This document shows, piece after piece, positions 57,196-64,000 of a stretch of 64,000 nucleotides of DNA (positions are counted from its first letter, which is position 1; every line of letters begins with the position of its first letter). Below the pieces are notes generated by a model. That model saw only the letters and a program-made list of their open reading frames with translations, made no database searches and was not told the origin of the DNA. A program made the position numbers and the translations under genes. Origin of the DNA: an uncultured Flavobacteriaceae bacterium (GTDB lineage Bacteria > Bacteroidota > Bacteroidia > Flavobacteriales > Flavobacteriaceae); the NCBI GenBank assembly GCA_943787365.1, contig CALSMD010000001.1:62001-126000 (forward strand), in the 5' to 3' direction.

Positions 57196-57238
57196 GAGTG
57201 GTTCAATACATCCCAAATCGGCGTGTATTGTGTCACTC
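57196..57238 (-). promoter_or_regulatory. Covarying hairpin in the long leader, copy 6
   Basis: GAGTG (57196-57200) pairs with CACTC (57234-57238), then a GTT/TGT internal loop, then CAATACA with TGTATTG, around a loop TCCCAAATCGGCG. Compared with 38851-38889 the outer stem differs on both sides yet still pairs, while the inner stem and loop are conserved. It lies upstream of the PHP pseudogene start. The gap 57113-57459 contains this, module copy 6 and the right direct repeat. Confidence 0.6.
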
Positions 57239-57299
57239 TTGTTTCCCAAGTGTTCTATAATCCAATAAAATAATATCTTAAGCTTCGGTTAAATTGCTT

Positions 57300-57363
57300 A
57301 CAAAGATTTAGACTTTGGGGTCATCATCAATACTCAAATTTACACTAATTTTTTAAATGACAA
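57300..57363 (-). promoter_or_regulatory. Repeated promoter-leader module, copy 6 (diverged)
   Basis: Minus strand: TTG (57363-57361), 18 bp, TAAATTTG (57342-57335), then a leader with GACCCCAAAGTCTAAATC, clearly related to but more diverged than the other copies. It would have driven the PHP-domain gene before that decayed. Confidence 0.55.
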
Positions 57364-57387
57364 AAAAACGCATCGATTTTAATAGAT

Positions 57388-57454
57388 AAATCTGAAATTT
57401 TATGTTGTAAAACTATTTTTCTTATAGTATATTTGCAGTGTAAAACAAAAGTAT
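57388..57454 (+). promoter_or_regulatory. ~65-bp direct repeat, right copy, containing a consensus promoter
   Basis: Identical at 27 positions from its start to 53522 onward and similar to the end. It contains TTG, a 20-bp spacer and TATATTTG about 30 bp before the start of the 58-aa membrane protein gene, so it is probably that gene's promoter. Confidence 0.65.
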
Positions 57455-57459
57455 ATACC

Positions 57460-57636
57460 ATGTTCGATTTTGATCAGTATTTAGGATTTTTAGCATTTTT
57501 ATCCATATTAACCTTAGGATTTTGGTTAATGATTTTCTTATTAACCTTTGCCATTCCTTATTGGTTGGTTGGTTCTGCTTTGGAACACTTCAAAGAAAAG
57601 AGAGACGCTAAAAAAGCAAAAGCGGAAGAAGCTTAA
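57460..57636 (+). CDS. Small membrane protein (58 aa)
   Basis: ATG 57460 begins MFDFDQYLGFLAFLSILTLG; the longer frame from 57433 would include promoter DNA and is rejected. About 35 residues are hydrophobic (two short helices: L-G-F-L-A-F-L-S-I-L-T-L-G-F-W-L and M-I-F-L-L-T-F-A-I-P-Y-W), followed by a charged tail K-E-K-R-D-A-K-K-A-K-A-E-E-A that should lie in the cytosol. Not recognised. It has a good promoter 30 bp upstream and a strong terminator 24 bp downstream, so it is expressed as a single small gene. Confidence 0.65.
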   Translation: MFDFDQYLGFLAFLSILTLGFWLMIFLLTFAIPYWLVGSALEHFKEKRDAKKAKAEEA

Positions 57637-57660
57637 GTAAGCTTTCCTTTATATAAATCA

Positions 57661-57692
57661 AAATCCAAAACATTGCTGTTTTGGATTTTTTT
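57661..57692. terminator. Strong Rho-independent terminator between convergent genes
   Basis: AATCCAAAACA pairs perfectly with TGTTTTGGATT around a 4-nt loop, followed by a T run on the plus strand and preceded by an A run, so it can work both for the 58-aa gene and for the convergent TonB-receptor-like gene. Confidence 0.88.
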
Positions 57693-57697
57693 GTTTG

Positions 57698-60145
57698 TTA
57701 CCCCTCAAAACCATTCCCAAAACCGCCACGTGGCGCACGTTTTTTCTTCTGATTGAAACGGTAGGTAAAGGATAAATTGTACGAACGTACTCGCCATCGG
57801 TAATAACTATCGCTGTAAAATGTGGGCGTCGTAGATTCTAAATTGCGACGTTGTGTGTTAAAGAGGTCATTGACACTAAATGAAATAGATGCCTTTTCTT
57901 TGAACAGATCTTTACTAAATGCCATGTTTGTAGAAAAACGACCCTCTCGTTTGTTGACGGCATCAATTCGTGGACCATCATAACTTACTCGTGTTTGCCA
58001 TTCTATGTTTCCGGGTAAGGTGTATTTGTTGTTCAAACGGATGAACCAGTTTAAGTTTTCGGAATCATAACTTAATCCTTTATAGGTGCCTCTAATAATG
58101 GATTGAAAGAGGTTGAAATTTACATTCATATTCCACTTTTTGGCTGGACGGTAGGTGAGGGTAAACTCAAACCCATAACGGTCGTTTTCAGCCAAGTTGA
58201 TAGGGCCCCGTCGAATGATCGGCACACTCTGACCATCCACCACAACTTCTTCGCCAGTATCTTCACTTACATAAGTGAACACATCGGTTGCATGGTTGAA
58301 ATACAAAGAGGTATTGAGTGTTAAAATGCCAAATTCGTTAAGGTAGCCAATGTCAAATCCATCCGAATAACTTGGAGTGATGTTTGGATTGCCTTGAAAT
58401 AAATTCGTCGCGCTACTTCTAGAAGGAAACGGATTTAAAAAGCGTGAACGCGGTCGGCTGATACGGCGGTTATAGCCTAAAGTTAAGCTTTGCGTTTCAG
58501 AGAATTCATAACCCAAATTAACCGTAGGAAAGAGCCCCACATAATTATTATTGTTATATTCATTAGTACTGAGTTGTTGAATGGTCACCCGTGTCGATTC
58601 CAATCGCAAGCCAAATAAAAATGAAAATTTATCTTTGAGTTTACTTCCAAATTGGGAGTAAAACGCATTGACATCTTCTTTATATATTAAGGTGTTACTC
58701 ACGCCAGTATCCAATACAAAAACACCGTTTTCAGAAAATTCTAATGTATAATCCGTTGTGTTTTTACTGAACCGTCCATTATAGCCCGCTTCAAAACGAC
58801 TGTGTTCTCCTATGGGAAGCGTGAAATCTGTTTTGAGTAAAACACGCTCTTGATCTTCTATGGTTTGAACCCGTTCGGCAACCACAGAATTATTATAAAT
58901 GATGGAGTTTTCGTCTTCGGCACTGTTTTCAACTTGGAAATCTACGGTCAAACGGTGTTCGCTATTGCCGTGAAACTGCTTGTCAAAATTAATAGAAAAC
59001 TGTGTGGTTTCATCCGTTTCAAATTCGGGAGCATAGCGCAAGGATTCACTTACAAGCGTTTTGGATGCATCCAAGGTTTCCGCCCTGTTAAGGGTCTCAT
59101 TACTATTGTCACTTTTCCGAACTAAAAAAGCAGATGTTAAGGAGGTGGTTGGGTTGATATACCACTCGATGCCTGTGTTGCTGTTAAATCCTTTTCGAAT
59201 CCGATCAAAGGTGCGGTATTCGTTCCGAAACGTATTTGGAGCGTCTTGAATAAATATTCCATCATCGTCGTATTCGGTATTGAAAAACTCAGTTTTTGTG
59301 GTTGAATTCCCTGGACTGTTACGGTAAGAATAGCCAGAGGTGTTAAAGATGTTTACATTTCCTGTACGGTAATTAATATTTCCCAAGCCCCCTAATTGAT
59401 CTGGATGTCCTGCATTTAGAATGATGGCACCATTTAATCCAAGTAGCTTGCTACGTCTCAAAATAATATTTAAAATTCCAGCAGTCCCTTCAGCATCATA
59501 GCGCGCAGAAGGGGAGGTGATAATTTCAACTTTTTCAATCGCATCTGCGGGGAGTTGTCGCAACGCATCGGTTGAATTCAGCCCCACCAAACCAGAGGGT
59601 TTTCCGTTTATTAAAATACGTACATTTTCATTTCCTCTCAAGGCGACATTGCCTTCAATATCCACAGAAACAGAGGGCACGTTGTTTAATACATCACTGA
59701 CGCTGCCACCTCTTACCGTGAGGTCTTTGCCTACATTGTATATTTTTTTATCTAATTTAATTTCAACCGTTGTTCTTTCAGCAATGATGTCAACGGCATC
59801 CAATGCTTGTAAGTCTTCTGCCATTTTAAGCACTCCAAAATTAACATCTTGAGTGATGTTGTAGTTTGGTTTTGTAAGCGTTTCAAAGGAGAAATATTCA
59901 AAGGAGATGTCATAAACTCCTTTCGGAATCGCAATGCTAAAATTACCTTCGGTATCTGTAATGCCGCCACCAATTATCTTATTTTCAGTAGGGCTAAAAA
60001 ATGCGATGGTCGCATATTCAAGCGGAAGCTGGCTCTCTTTTTCTAGGATAGTTCCAGAGACAACAAAGCTGTCCACTTTTCTTTGGGCAAACAAAGAGCA
60101 ATGAGCTAGAACTAAAGTAATGGCAAATAAGAAATACTTATTCAT
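57698..60145 (-). CDS. TonB-dependent-receptor-like outer-membrane protein with CarboxypepD-reg domain
   Basis: An 815-aa outer-membrane protein. The signal peptide (F-L-F-A-I-T-L-V-L-A-H-C-S-L-F-A-Q) is followed by a carboxypeptidase-regulatory-like domain (~28-110: V-S-G-T-I-L-E-K-E-S-Q-L-P-L-E-Y-A), a plug domain (~130-230: V-P-S-V-S-V-D-I-E-G-N-V-A-L-R-G with N-V-R-I-L-I-N-G-K-P-S-G), and a 22-strand-type barrel to the C-terminal F-T-Y-R-F-N-Q. No SusD partner is adjacent, so it is a lone receptor rather than a SusCD pair. The basic tail after the last strand (K-K-K-R-A-P-R) is unusual. Ligand unknown. Confidence 0.88.
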   Translation of the reverse strand: MNKYFLFAITLVLAHCSLFAQRKVDSFVVSGTILEKESQLPLEYATIAFFSPTENKIIGGGITDTEGNFSIAIPKGVYDISFEYFSFETLTKPNYNITQDVNFGVLKMAEDLQALDAVDIIAERTTVEIKLDKKIYNVGKDLTVRGGSVSDVLNNVPSVSVDIEGNVALRGNENVRILINGKPSGLVGLNSTDALRQLPADAIEKVEIITSPSARYDAEGTAGILNIILRRSKLLGLNGAIILNAGHPDQLGGLGNINYRTGNVNIFNTSGYSYRNSPGNSTTKTEFFNTEYDDDGIFIQDAPNTFRNEYRTFDRIRKGFNSNTGIEWYINPTTSLTSAFLVRKSDNSNETLNRAETLDASKTLVSESLRYAPEFETDETTQFSINFDKQFHGNSEHRLTVDFQVENSAEDENSIIYNNSVVAERVQTIEDQERVLLKTDFTLPIGEHSRFEAGYNGRFSKNTTDYTLEFSENGVFVLDTGVSNTLIYKEDVNAFYSQFGSKLKDKFSFLFGLRLESTRVTIQQLSTNEYNNNNYVGLFPTVNLGYEFSETQSLTLGYNRRISRPRSRFLNPFPSRSSATNLFQGNPNITPSYSDGFDIGYLNEFGILTLNTSLYFNHATDVFTYVSEDTGEEVVVDGQSVPIIRRGPINLAENDRYGFEFTLTYRPAKKWNMNVNFNLFQSIIRGTYKGLSYDSENLNWFIRLNNKYTLPGNIEWQTRVSYDGPRIDAVNKREGRFSTNMAFSKDLFKEKASISFSVNDLFNTQRRNLESTTPTFYSDSYYRWRVRSYNLSFTYRFNQKKKRAPRGGFGNGFEG

Positions 60146-60257
60146 AAATATCGGTTAATAGTGGACACAAAAATAACTTCCTAAACAGTGTGTTCAGGTT
60201 AATATTGTGTTAAATAATAAGGAGTTAGATTGTCTAAATAATGAAATTATTTAAGTA

Positions 60258-61343
60258 CTATTTCATTTTTCTTCGAAGTTCCTTAGCCTGTTTTGTGGCC
60301 TCTACATTTCTTTCGATAACATGCCCAGGACGTGTCCACTTAACAGCTTCGTCTTTTTTTAATAAAGATTTTCGAATTTTGAAGTTATCAATCGTTTCTT
60401 TTTTCTTTTCAGTTGGAATTAACCCCAACAAAGAAAACATTTCGGCATCTTTATCTTCTCCAGGATTTGGAGTTGTCAATAATTTTTCACCTGCAAAAAT
60501 GGAAGAGGCGCCCGCCATAAAACATATAGCTTGGGCTTCCATACTCATTTCTGTTCTTCCTGCGGATAGTCGTACCGTTGTTTTTGGCATCACAATTCTT
60601 GTGGTCGCAATCATTCTAATAATGTCCCAGACGGGAATGATATTTTCAGACGCTAAAGGCGTTCCCTCTACAGGAACCAATGCATTAATGGGGACGGAAT
60701 CGGGAATTCTTTCTAAACTCAACAAGCTCATGAGCATTCCAATTCGATCCTCAACACTTTCGCCCATGCCTATGATGCCTCCGGAACATACTTTTAAAGC
60801 GCCTTTATTTACATTTTTCAATGTTTCTAAGCGGTCATCATAACCTCTTGTAGAAATGACTTCTTTGTAATAGTCTTCAGAAGTATCTAGGTTATGATTG
60901 TAATAATGTAAGCCTGCATCTGCCAAACGCAACGCCTGACTTTCAGTAATCATTCCGAGTGTGCAGCAAACTTCCATATTTAAATGACTGATGCCTCTAA
61001 CCATTTCTAAAACGCTTTCGAAATCATCTCCTTCTTTGACGTTTCGCCACGCAGCGCCCATACATACACGAGAAGATCCATTTTTTTTTGCTTTTTTTGC
61101 TAAATTAATGACGGTGTTTACAGGCATTAAGTCATTCTTTTCAATCCCTGTATGATATCTAGCAGCTTGAGGGCAGTAGCCGCAATCTTCGGGGCAGCCT
61201 CCCGTTTTTATCGAAATTAAAGTGCTTACTTGAATTTTGGTTGGGTCATGATGCAGTCGATGCACAGTCGCGGCTTCAAAAACCAATTCCATTAATGGTT
61301 TGTTGTATATTTCTAAGATATCTTTTTTTGAGTAGGCTTTCAT
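60258..61343 (-). CDS. bioB: Biotin synthase
   Basis: BioB is the radical-SAM enzyme that inserts sulfur into dethiobiotin. The 361-aa protein contains the radical-SAM cysteines in C-P-E-D-C-G-Y-C-P near residue 54, preceded by S-I-K-T-G-G, and the [2Fe-2S] ligands in R-V-C-M-G-A-A-W-R and further downstream G-I-I-G-M-G-E-S. The C-terminal ~20 residues are basic (R-R-K-M-K). It is the last gene of the bioD-bioA-KAS-bioB operon, 41 bp after the ketoacyl synthase stop. A ~110-bp gap separates it from the TonB-receptor-like gene start. Confidence 0.97.
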   Translation of the reverse strand: MKAYSKKDILEIYNKPLMELVFEAATVHRLHHDPTKIQVSTLISIKTGGCPEDCGYCPQAARYHTGIEKNDLMPVNTVINLAKKAKKNGSSRVCMGAAWRNVKEGDDFESVLEMVRGISHLNMEVCCTLGMITESQALRLADAGLHYYNHNLDTSEDYYKEVISTRGYDDRLETLKNVNKGALKVCSGGIIGMGESVEDRIGMLMSLLSLERIPDSVPINALVPVEGTPLASENIIPVWDIIRMIATTRIVMPKTTVRLSAGRTEMSMEAQAICFMAGASSIFAGEKLLTTPNPGEDKDAEMFSLLGLIPTEKKKETIDNFKIRKSLLKKDEAVKWTRPGHVIERNVEATKQAKELRRKMK

Positions 61344-61384
61344 TTTAATTCTTCTTTAATTCGGGGTTATAAAAAACGTGGATT

Positions 61385-62542
61385 TTAATTTATGGATAGC
61401 AACAAACTTACCGCATTTCCTCCAAAACCGACGGCATTGACTAGTATTTTTTTTATTTTATTTGGATGTTTTTGATCCTTCAAAAATGGAATACTAATAA
61501 ATTGTTGCTGTTGCAGCATTCGGATGGCGAGTTCTAAACTTAAACCACCCGATGCCCCAAGTGTATGTCCGATTTTCCATTTGTTGGAAGTTAAAGCGGG
61601 TGTTTTATCTTTAAACAATAGTTTGATTGCATTGTATTCGGAGGTGTCTCCTTTGATGGTTCCAGGGGCGTGCATGACAATAACATCAATAGTTTCTGGT
61701 TCAACTGAGCTCATAGCCATTGCCATGGATTTCTGAAAACAATCGGCATTGGTTGAAATGGAAATATTATGTTTTAAAGGTTCTGTTGCATATCCAATGC
61801 CTTCAATGATTGCGATTGCATTTTTTTTAGAGCCTTTTTCTAAACAAAATACGGCAGCACCTTCGCCCACTATCATTGTATTTTGTTTTTTATTAAAATC
61901 TAAAGTTTTACATGGATACGCACTTTTATCATTAGAATAAATCTTTAAGGCTTTCATCTGTGCGATTGTGAAAGGTGTATTAGATGCTTCACATCCGCCC
62001 ACCAAAAAACGATCGGCCATACCGCTTGTGATCCAGGCTATGCCATTTAAGACCGCATGTAAAGCGGTAGAGCAGGCTATTGAATGGCTAATCGTTGGCC
62101 CATTTGATTGTAAATCGTGACCTACCCAAGAGGATATGTTTCCTAAGGTGGTTGTCGGAGAACTTAAGGTTGAAACATTTGCATTTTTACTATGTATAAA
62201 CTCCGAGTGGTATTTTTCAAATAGGGTAGTAGCGCCCCTCGAAGATCCAATATTAATTCCAAAAGATTTATTGTTCCAAGACACTTTTGCTATTGCTTTT
62301 CTAGAAACGTCTATAGCCAGTAAAACAGAGGGATCTAAATCTTTATAATGTGCAGATTCTTTTAGTAAATTGACAACTTTCCAGTCGTTATCGGATAGCG
62401 CACTCACCAAGGATTCAAATCCGTCGAAGGCTTTATTTATAAAGTTATGTTTTTCAGTGAGGTATTGCTCCCAAATTTGCTGGTCATTACTTCCAAGTGC
62501 AGATATAGAGGCCATACTCATTATTGAAATTTTTTCTTTCAT
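61385..62542 (-). CDS. Beta-ketoacyl synthase in the biotin operon
   Basis: A 385-aa condensing enzyme of the FabB/F fold. The catalytic triad is complete: Cys157 in S-H-S-I-A-C-S-T-A, His291 in V-M-H-A-P-G-T (H-A-P-G-T instead of H-G-T-G-T) and His326 with Lys323 in W-K-I-G-H-T-L-G-A. It is shorter than housekeeping FabF (~410 aa) and lies between bioA and bioB, starting directly after the bioA stop. This placement suggests a role in building the pimeloyl chain of biotin; BioC/BioH-type genes are not in the window. Substrate specificity is inferred from position only. Confidence 0.85.
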   Translation of the reverse strand: MKEKISIMSMASISALGSNDQQIWEQYLTEKHNFINKAFDGFESLVSALSDNDWKVVNLLKESAHYKDLDPSVLLAIDVSRKAIAKVSWNNKSFGINIGSSRGATTLFEKYHSEFIHSKNANVSTLSSPTTTLGNISSWVGHDLQSNGPTISHSIACSTALHAVLNGIAWITSGMADRFLVGGCEASNTPFTIAQMKALKIYSNDKSAYPCKTLDFNKKQNTMIVGEGAAVFCLEKGSKKNAIAIIEGIGYATEPLKHNISISTNADCFQKSMAMAMSSVEPETIDVIVMHAPGTIKGDTSEYNAIKLLFKDKTPALTSNKWKIGHTLGASGGLSLELAIRMLQQQQFISIPFLKDQKHPNKIKKILVNAVGFGGNAVSLLLSIN

Positions 62543-63808
62543 TTAAACTAGTTCTAATGCATTTTCAATGACTTCATAGATTCTTTCTAATTCTTTATTT
62601 GTAATTACAAATGGAGGTAGTATGTAGATCGTATTTCCTAAGGGTCTTAAAAACACACCTTCCTCCATAAAATAATTAAATAATGTGTCTCGTAAGGATC
62701 CATATCTGTCCATTTTTACTTTTAAGTCTAATGCAAAAATCACGCCTAAACACCGAGTAGCATTTACGTTTTTATGATTTTTAATACGAGTTTCAAAATC
62801 CAAGTGTCGCGTACTGATTTCTAAAATTCTGTCTTGAATTTCTTTAGATACTAATAAATCAATTCCGGCAATTGCCGCCGTGCATGCTAAGGGGTTGGCG
62901 GAATAGGTATGTCCGTGAAAAAAACCTTTTGTAATATCGTCATCACAAAATGCTTCGTAAATTTTTTGAGTACAACTTGTCAATGCCATTGGCGCGATGC
63001 CAGCAGTAAGCGATTTAGACATGCAAATAATATCGGGTTGATGAAGCATGTATTCAGACGCAAAATTCTTAGCTGTTTTCCCAAAACCCGTCATTACCTC
63101 ATCAGCTATGGCGATGACATTATTTTCTTTGGCTATGGCTAACAGTTCGTCTAATAAATCAGCATCATACATCCGCATTGAATTCGCTCCTTGAACCAAC
63201 GGTTCATAGATAATAGCTGCAATTTCACCTGTGTCAACCAAATTTTTAAAATTGGTTATAACAGTTTTTAAATTGTCTTTTGTGGGAACTTTAATTCTGT
63301 CAATCGTTAGTAAAAATGACTCAAACGGCCCATTGTAAACAGATAAGCCTGAAACGGACATTGCTCCAAAAGTATCGCCATGAAATGCATCTTCTAGTGC
63401 TATAATCCGCGTTCGTTTTTCTTTTTTATTAAAAAAATATTGAAGCGCCATTTTTATAGCTACATCGACCGCGGTAGAACCATTGTCAGAAAAAAATAGT
63501 TTGTTCTGGTTTGAAGGGAGGATAGCCATCAATTTTTCTGATAATTCTATCGCTGGTTTATGCGTAAAGCCACTAAAAACAACTTGATCTAATACGTCCA
63601 GTTGCACTTTAATCTTTGAAATAATAGAGTCATTACAGTGGCCATACATACAAGTGTACCAAGACGCAATGCCATCTATATATTCTTTGCCTTGATTATC
63701 ATAGAGCGAGGAGCCTTTTGCTTTTACAATTGGCAAATGGTTTGGCTTTAATTTATGTTGTGTTAAGGGATGCCATAAATGGGCTTTATCTCTTTCAGTT
63801 AAATTCAT
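62543..63808 (-). CDS. bioA: Adenosylmethionine-8-amino-7-oxononanoate transaminase
   Basis: BioA converts 8-amino-7-oxononanoate to 7,8-diaminononanoate using SAM as amino donor. The 421-aa class III aminotransferase has W-H-P-L-T-Q-H-K near the start (the BioA substrate motif W-H-P), S-D-N-G-S-T-A-V-D-V-A-I near residue 107, the PLP-aspartate in A-I-A-D-E-V-M-T-G-F near 230 and the PLP-lysine in M-S-K-S-L-T-A-G near 265. It overlaps the bioD stop by one base (TAATG) and its stop abuts the KAS start, so four biotin genes are tightly coupled. Confidence 0.96.
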   Translation of the reverse strand: MNLTERDKAHLWHPLTQHKLKPNHLPIVKAKGSSLYDNQGKEYIDGIASWYTCMYGHCNDSIISKIKVQLDVLDQVVFSGFTHKPAIELSEKLMAILPSNQNKLFFSDNGSTAVDVAIKMALQYFFNKKEKRTRIIALEDAFHGDTFGAMSVSGLSVYNGPFESFLLTIDRIKVPTKDNLKTVITNFKNLVDTGEIAAIIYEPLVQGANSMRMYDADLLDELLAIAKENNVIAIADEVMTGFGKTAKNFASEYMLHQPDIICMSKSLTAGIAPMALTSCTQKIYEAFCDDDITKGFFHGHTYSANPLACTAAIAGIDLLVSKEIQDRILEISTRHLDFETRIKNHKNVNATRCLGVIFALDLKVKMDRYGSLRDTLFNYFMEEGVFLRPLGNTIYILPPFVITNKELERIYEVIENALELV

Positions 63809-64000
63809 TATAGGGTTTCTAATAAGGGTTTCAGTAGGGTTGCGTATCTTTTGACGACCGCTTTATTAATTATTTTTTCGTCATTAATTCTTCCTATTAT
63901 TGGAATACTGGTCATTTTTTTAATAATACTTTCTGAGGTTTTAAGCTCATTACCGTTAAATATAATTCCAGCAATAGCGATGCCTCTATTTTTTAATAAT
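63808..64000 (-). CDS. bioD: Dethiobiotin synthetase (C-terminal fragment)
   Basis: The gene enters from the right edge; 63 codons are visible, ending at TAA 63810-63808. The translated part (G-I-A-I-A-G-I-I-F-N-G-N-E then I-P-I-I-G-R-I) matches the BioD C-terminus, which carries the G-x-x-x-N adenine-binding segment and the I-P-I-L-G motif. BioD closes the ureido ring of dethiobiotin with CO2 and ATP. It is the first visible gene of the operon and overlaps bioA by one base. Confidence 0.85.
   Translation of the reverse strand, partial: LLKNRGIAIAGIIFNGNELKTSESIIKKMTSIPIIGRINDEKIINKAVVKRYATLLKPLLETL

Overview
The window is a chromosomal segment of an AT-rich member of the Bacteroidota, most likely a marine Flavobacteriaceae. 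The evidence is gene content (bacillithiol synthase BshA, a Bacteroidota-type LptD, a type IX secretion sorting domain, a fused branched-chain E1 dehydrogenase, a GH3/beta-lactamase fusion), flavobacterial gene order, and promoters matching the Bacteroidota consensus TTTG-N19-TAnnTTTG. No rRNA, tRNA, CRISPR array or intact prophage is visible.

1-20 kb is housekeeping. A minus-strand RNA-modification group (methyltransferase fragment, TrmH-type methylase, DUF4159 protein, rsmE, tsaD) diverges from a large tamB. Next come pfkA and gap, an amino-sugar kinase, ridA and lptD. A plus-strand run follows: cell-wall amidase, MCE protein, an HdrE/C-like Fe-S membrane protein, a small HAD-like protein, an HdrB-like CCG protein and a small protein usually mislabelled as an ABC ATPase. 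20-30 kb carries minus-strand envelope, redox and stress genes (alkyltransferase, SIMPL protein, TlpA-like thioredoxin, DUF6428 protein, katG, ASCH protein, lipoprotein, T9SS cargo) separated by long repeat-rich gaps. 30-36.7 kb carries nagZ-like/beta-lactamase, bshA, aroC and a dicarboxylate symporter.

37-39 kb is a small accessory patch: a PIN-type toxin-antitoxin pair, two fused gene fragments, an RDD protein and palindromic repeats. 39-53.5 kb returns to core genes: mutS2, ung, nucleoside phosphorylase, an SUI1-type factor, a 2OG oxygenase, fused E1 dehydrogenase, hutG, hutI and fumC. 53.5-57.45 kb is bounded by two copies of a ~65-bp direct repeat and is a graveyard. It holds a frameshifted secreted protein, a multiply broken lipoprotein, a decayed REP-associated transposase with three REP palindromes, and a PHP-domain (TrlF-like) gene that is frameshifted and cut by a REP. 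57.5-64 kb carries a small membrane protein, a TonB-receptor-like protein and a biotin operon (bioD-bioA-ketoacyl synthase-bioB).

The most interesting unexplained signal is a promoter-plus-leader module present in about seven copies. Each has a -33/-7 promoter followed by a conserved ~26-nt leader, and all lie upstream of minus-strand genes (SIMPL protein, tlpA-like, katG, a 35-codon ORF with the ASCH gene beyond it, T9SS cargo, RDD protein, TrlF-like pseudogene). Three copies extend to ~300 nt and contain a hairpin whose outer stem changes on both sides while the inner stem and loop stay similar, suggesting a structured leader RNA or a promoter-carrying mobile element. A second, unrelated leader is shared by the tlpA-like gene and an orphan substrate-binding protein, and the similarity runs up to the start codon.
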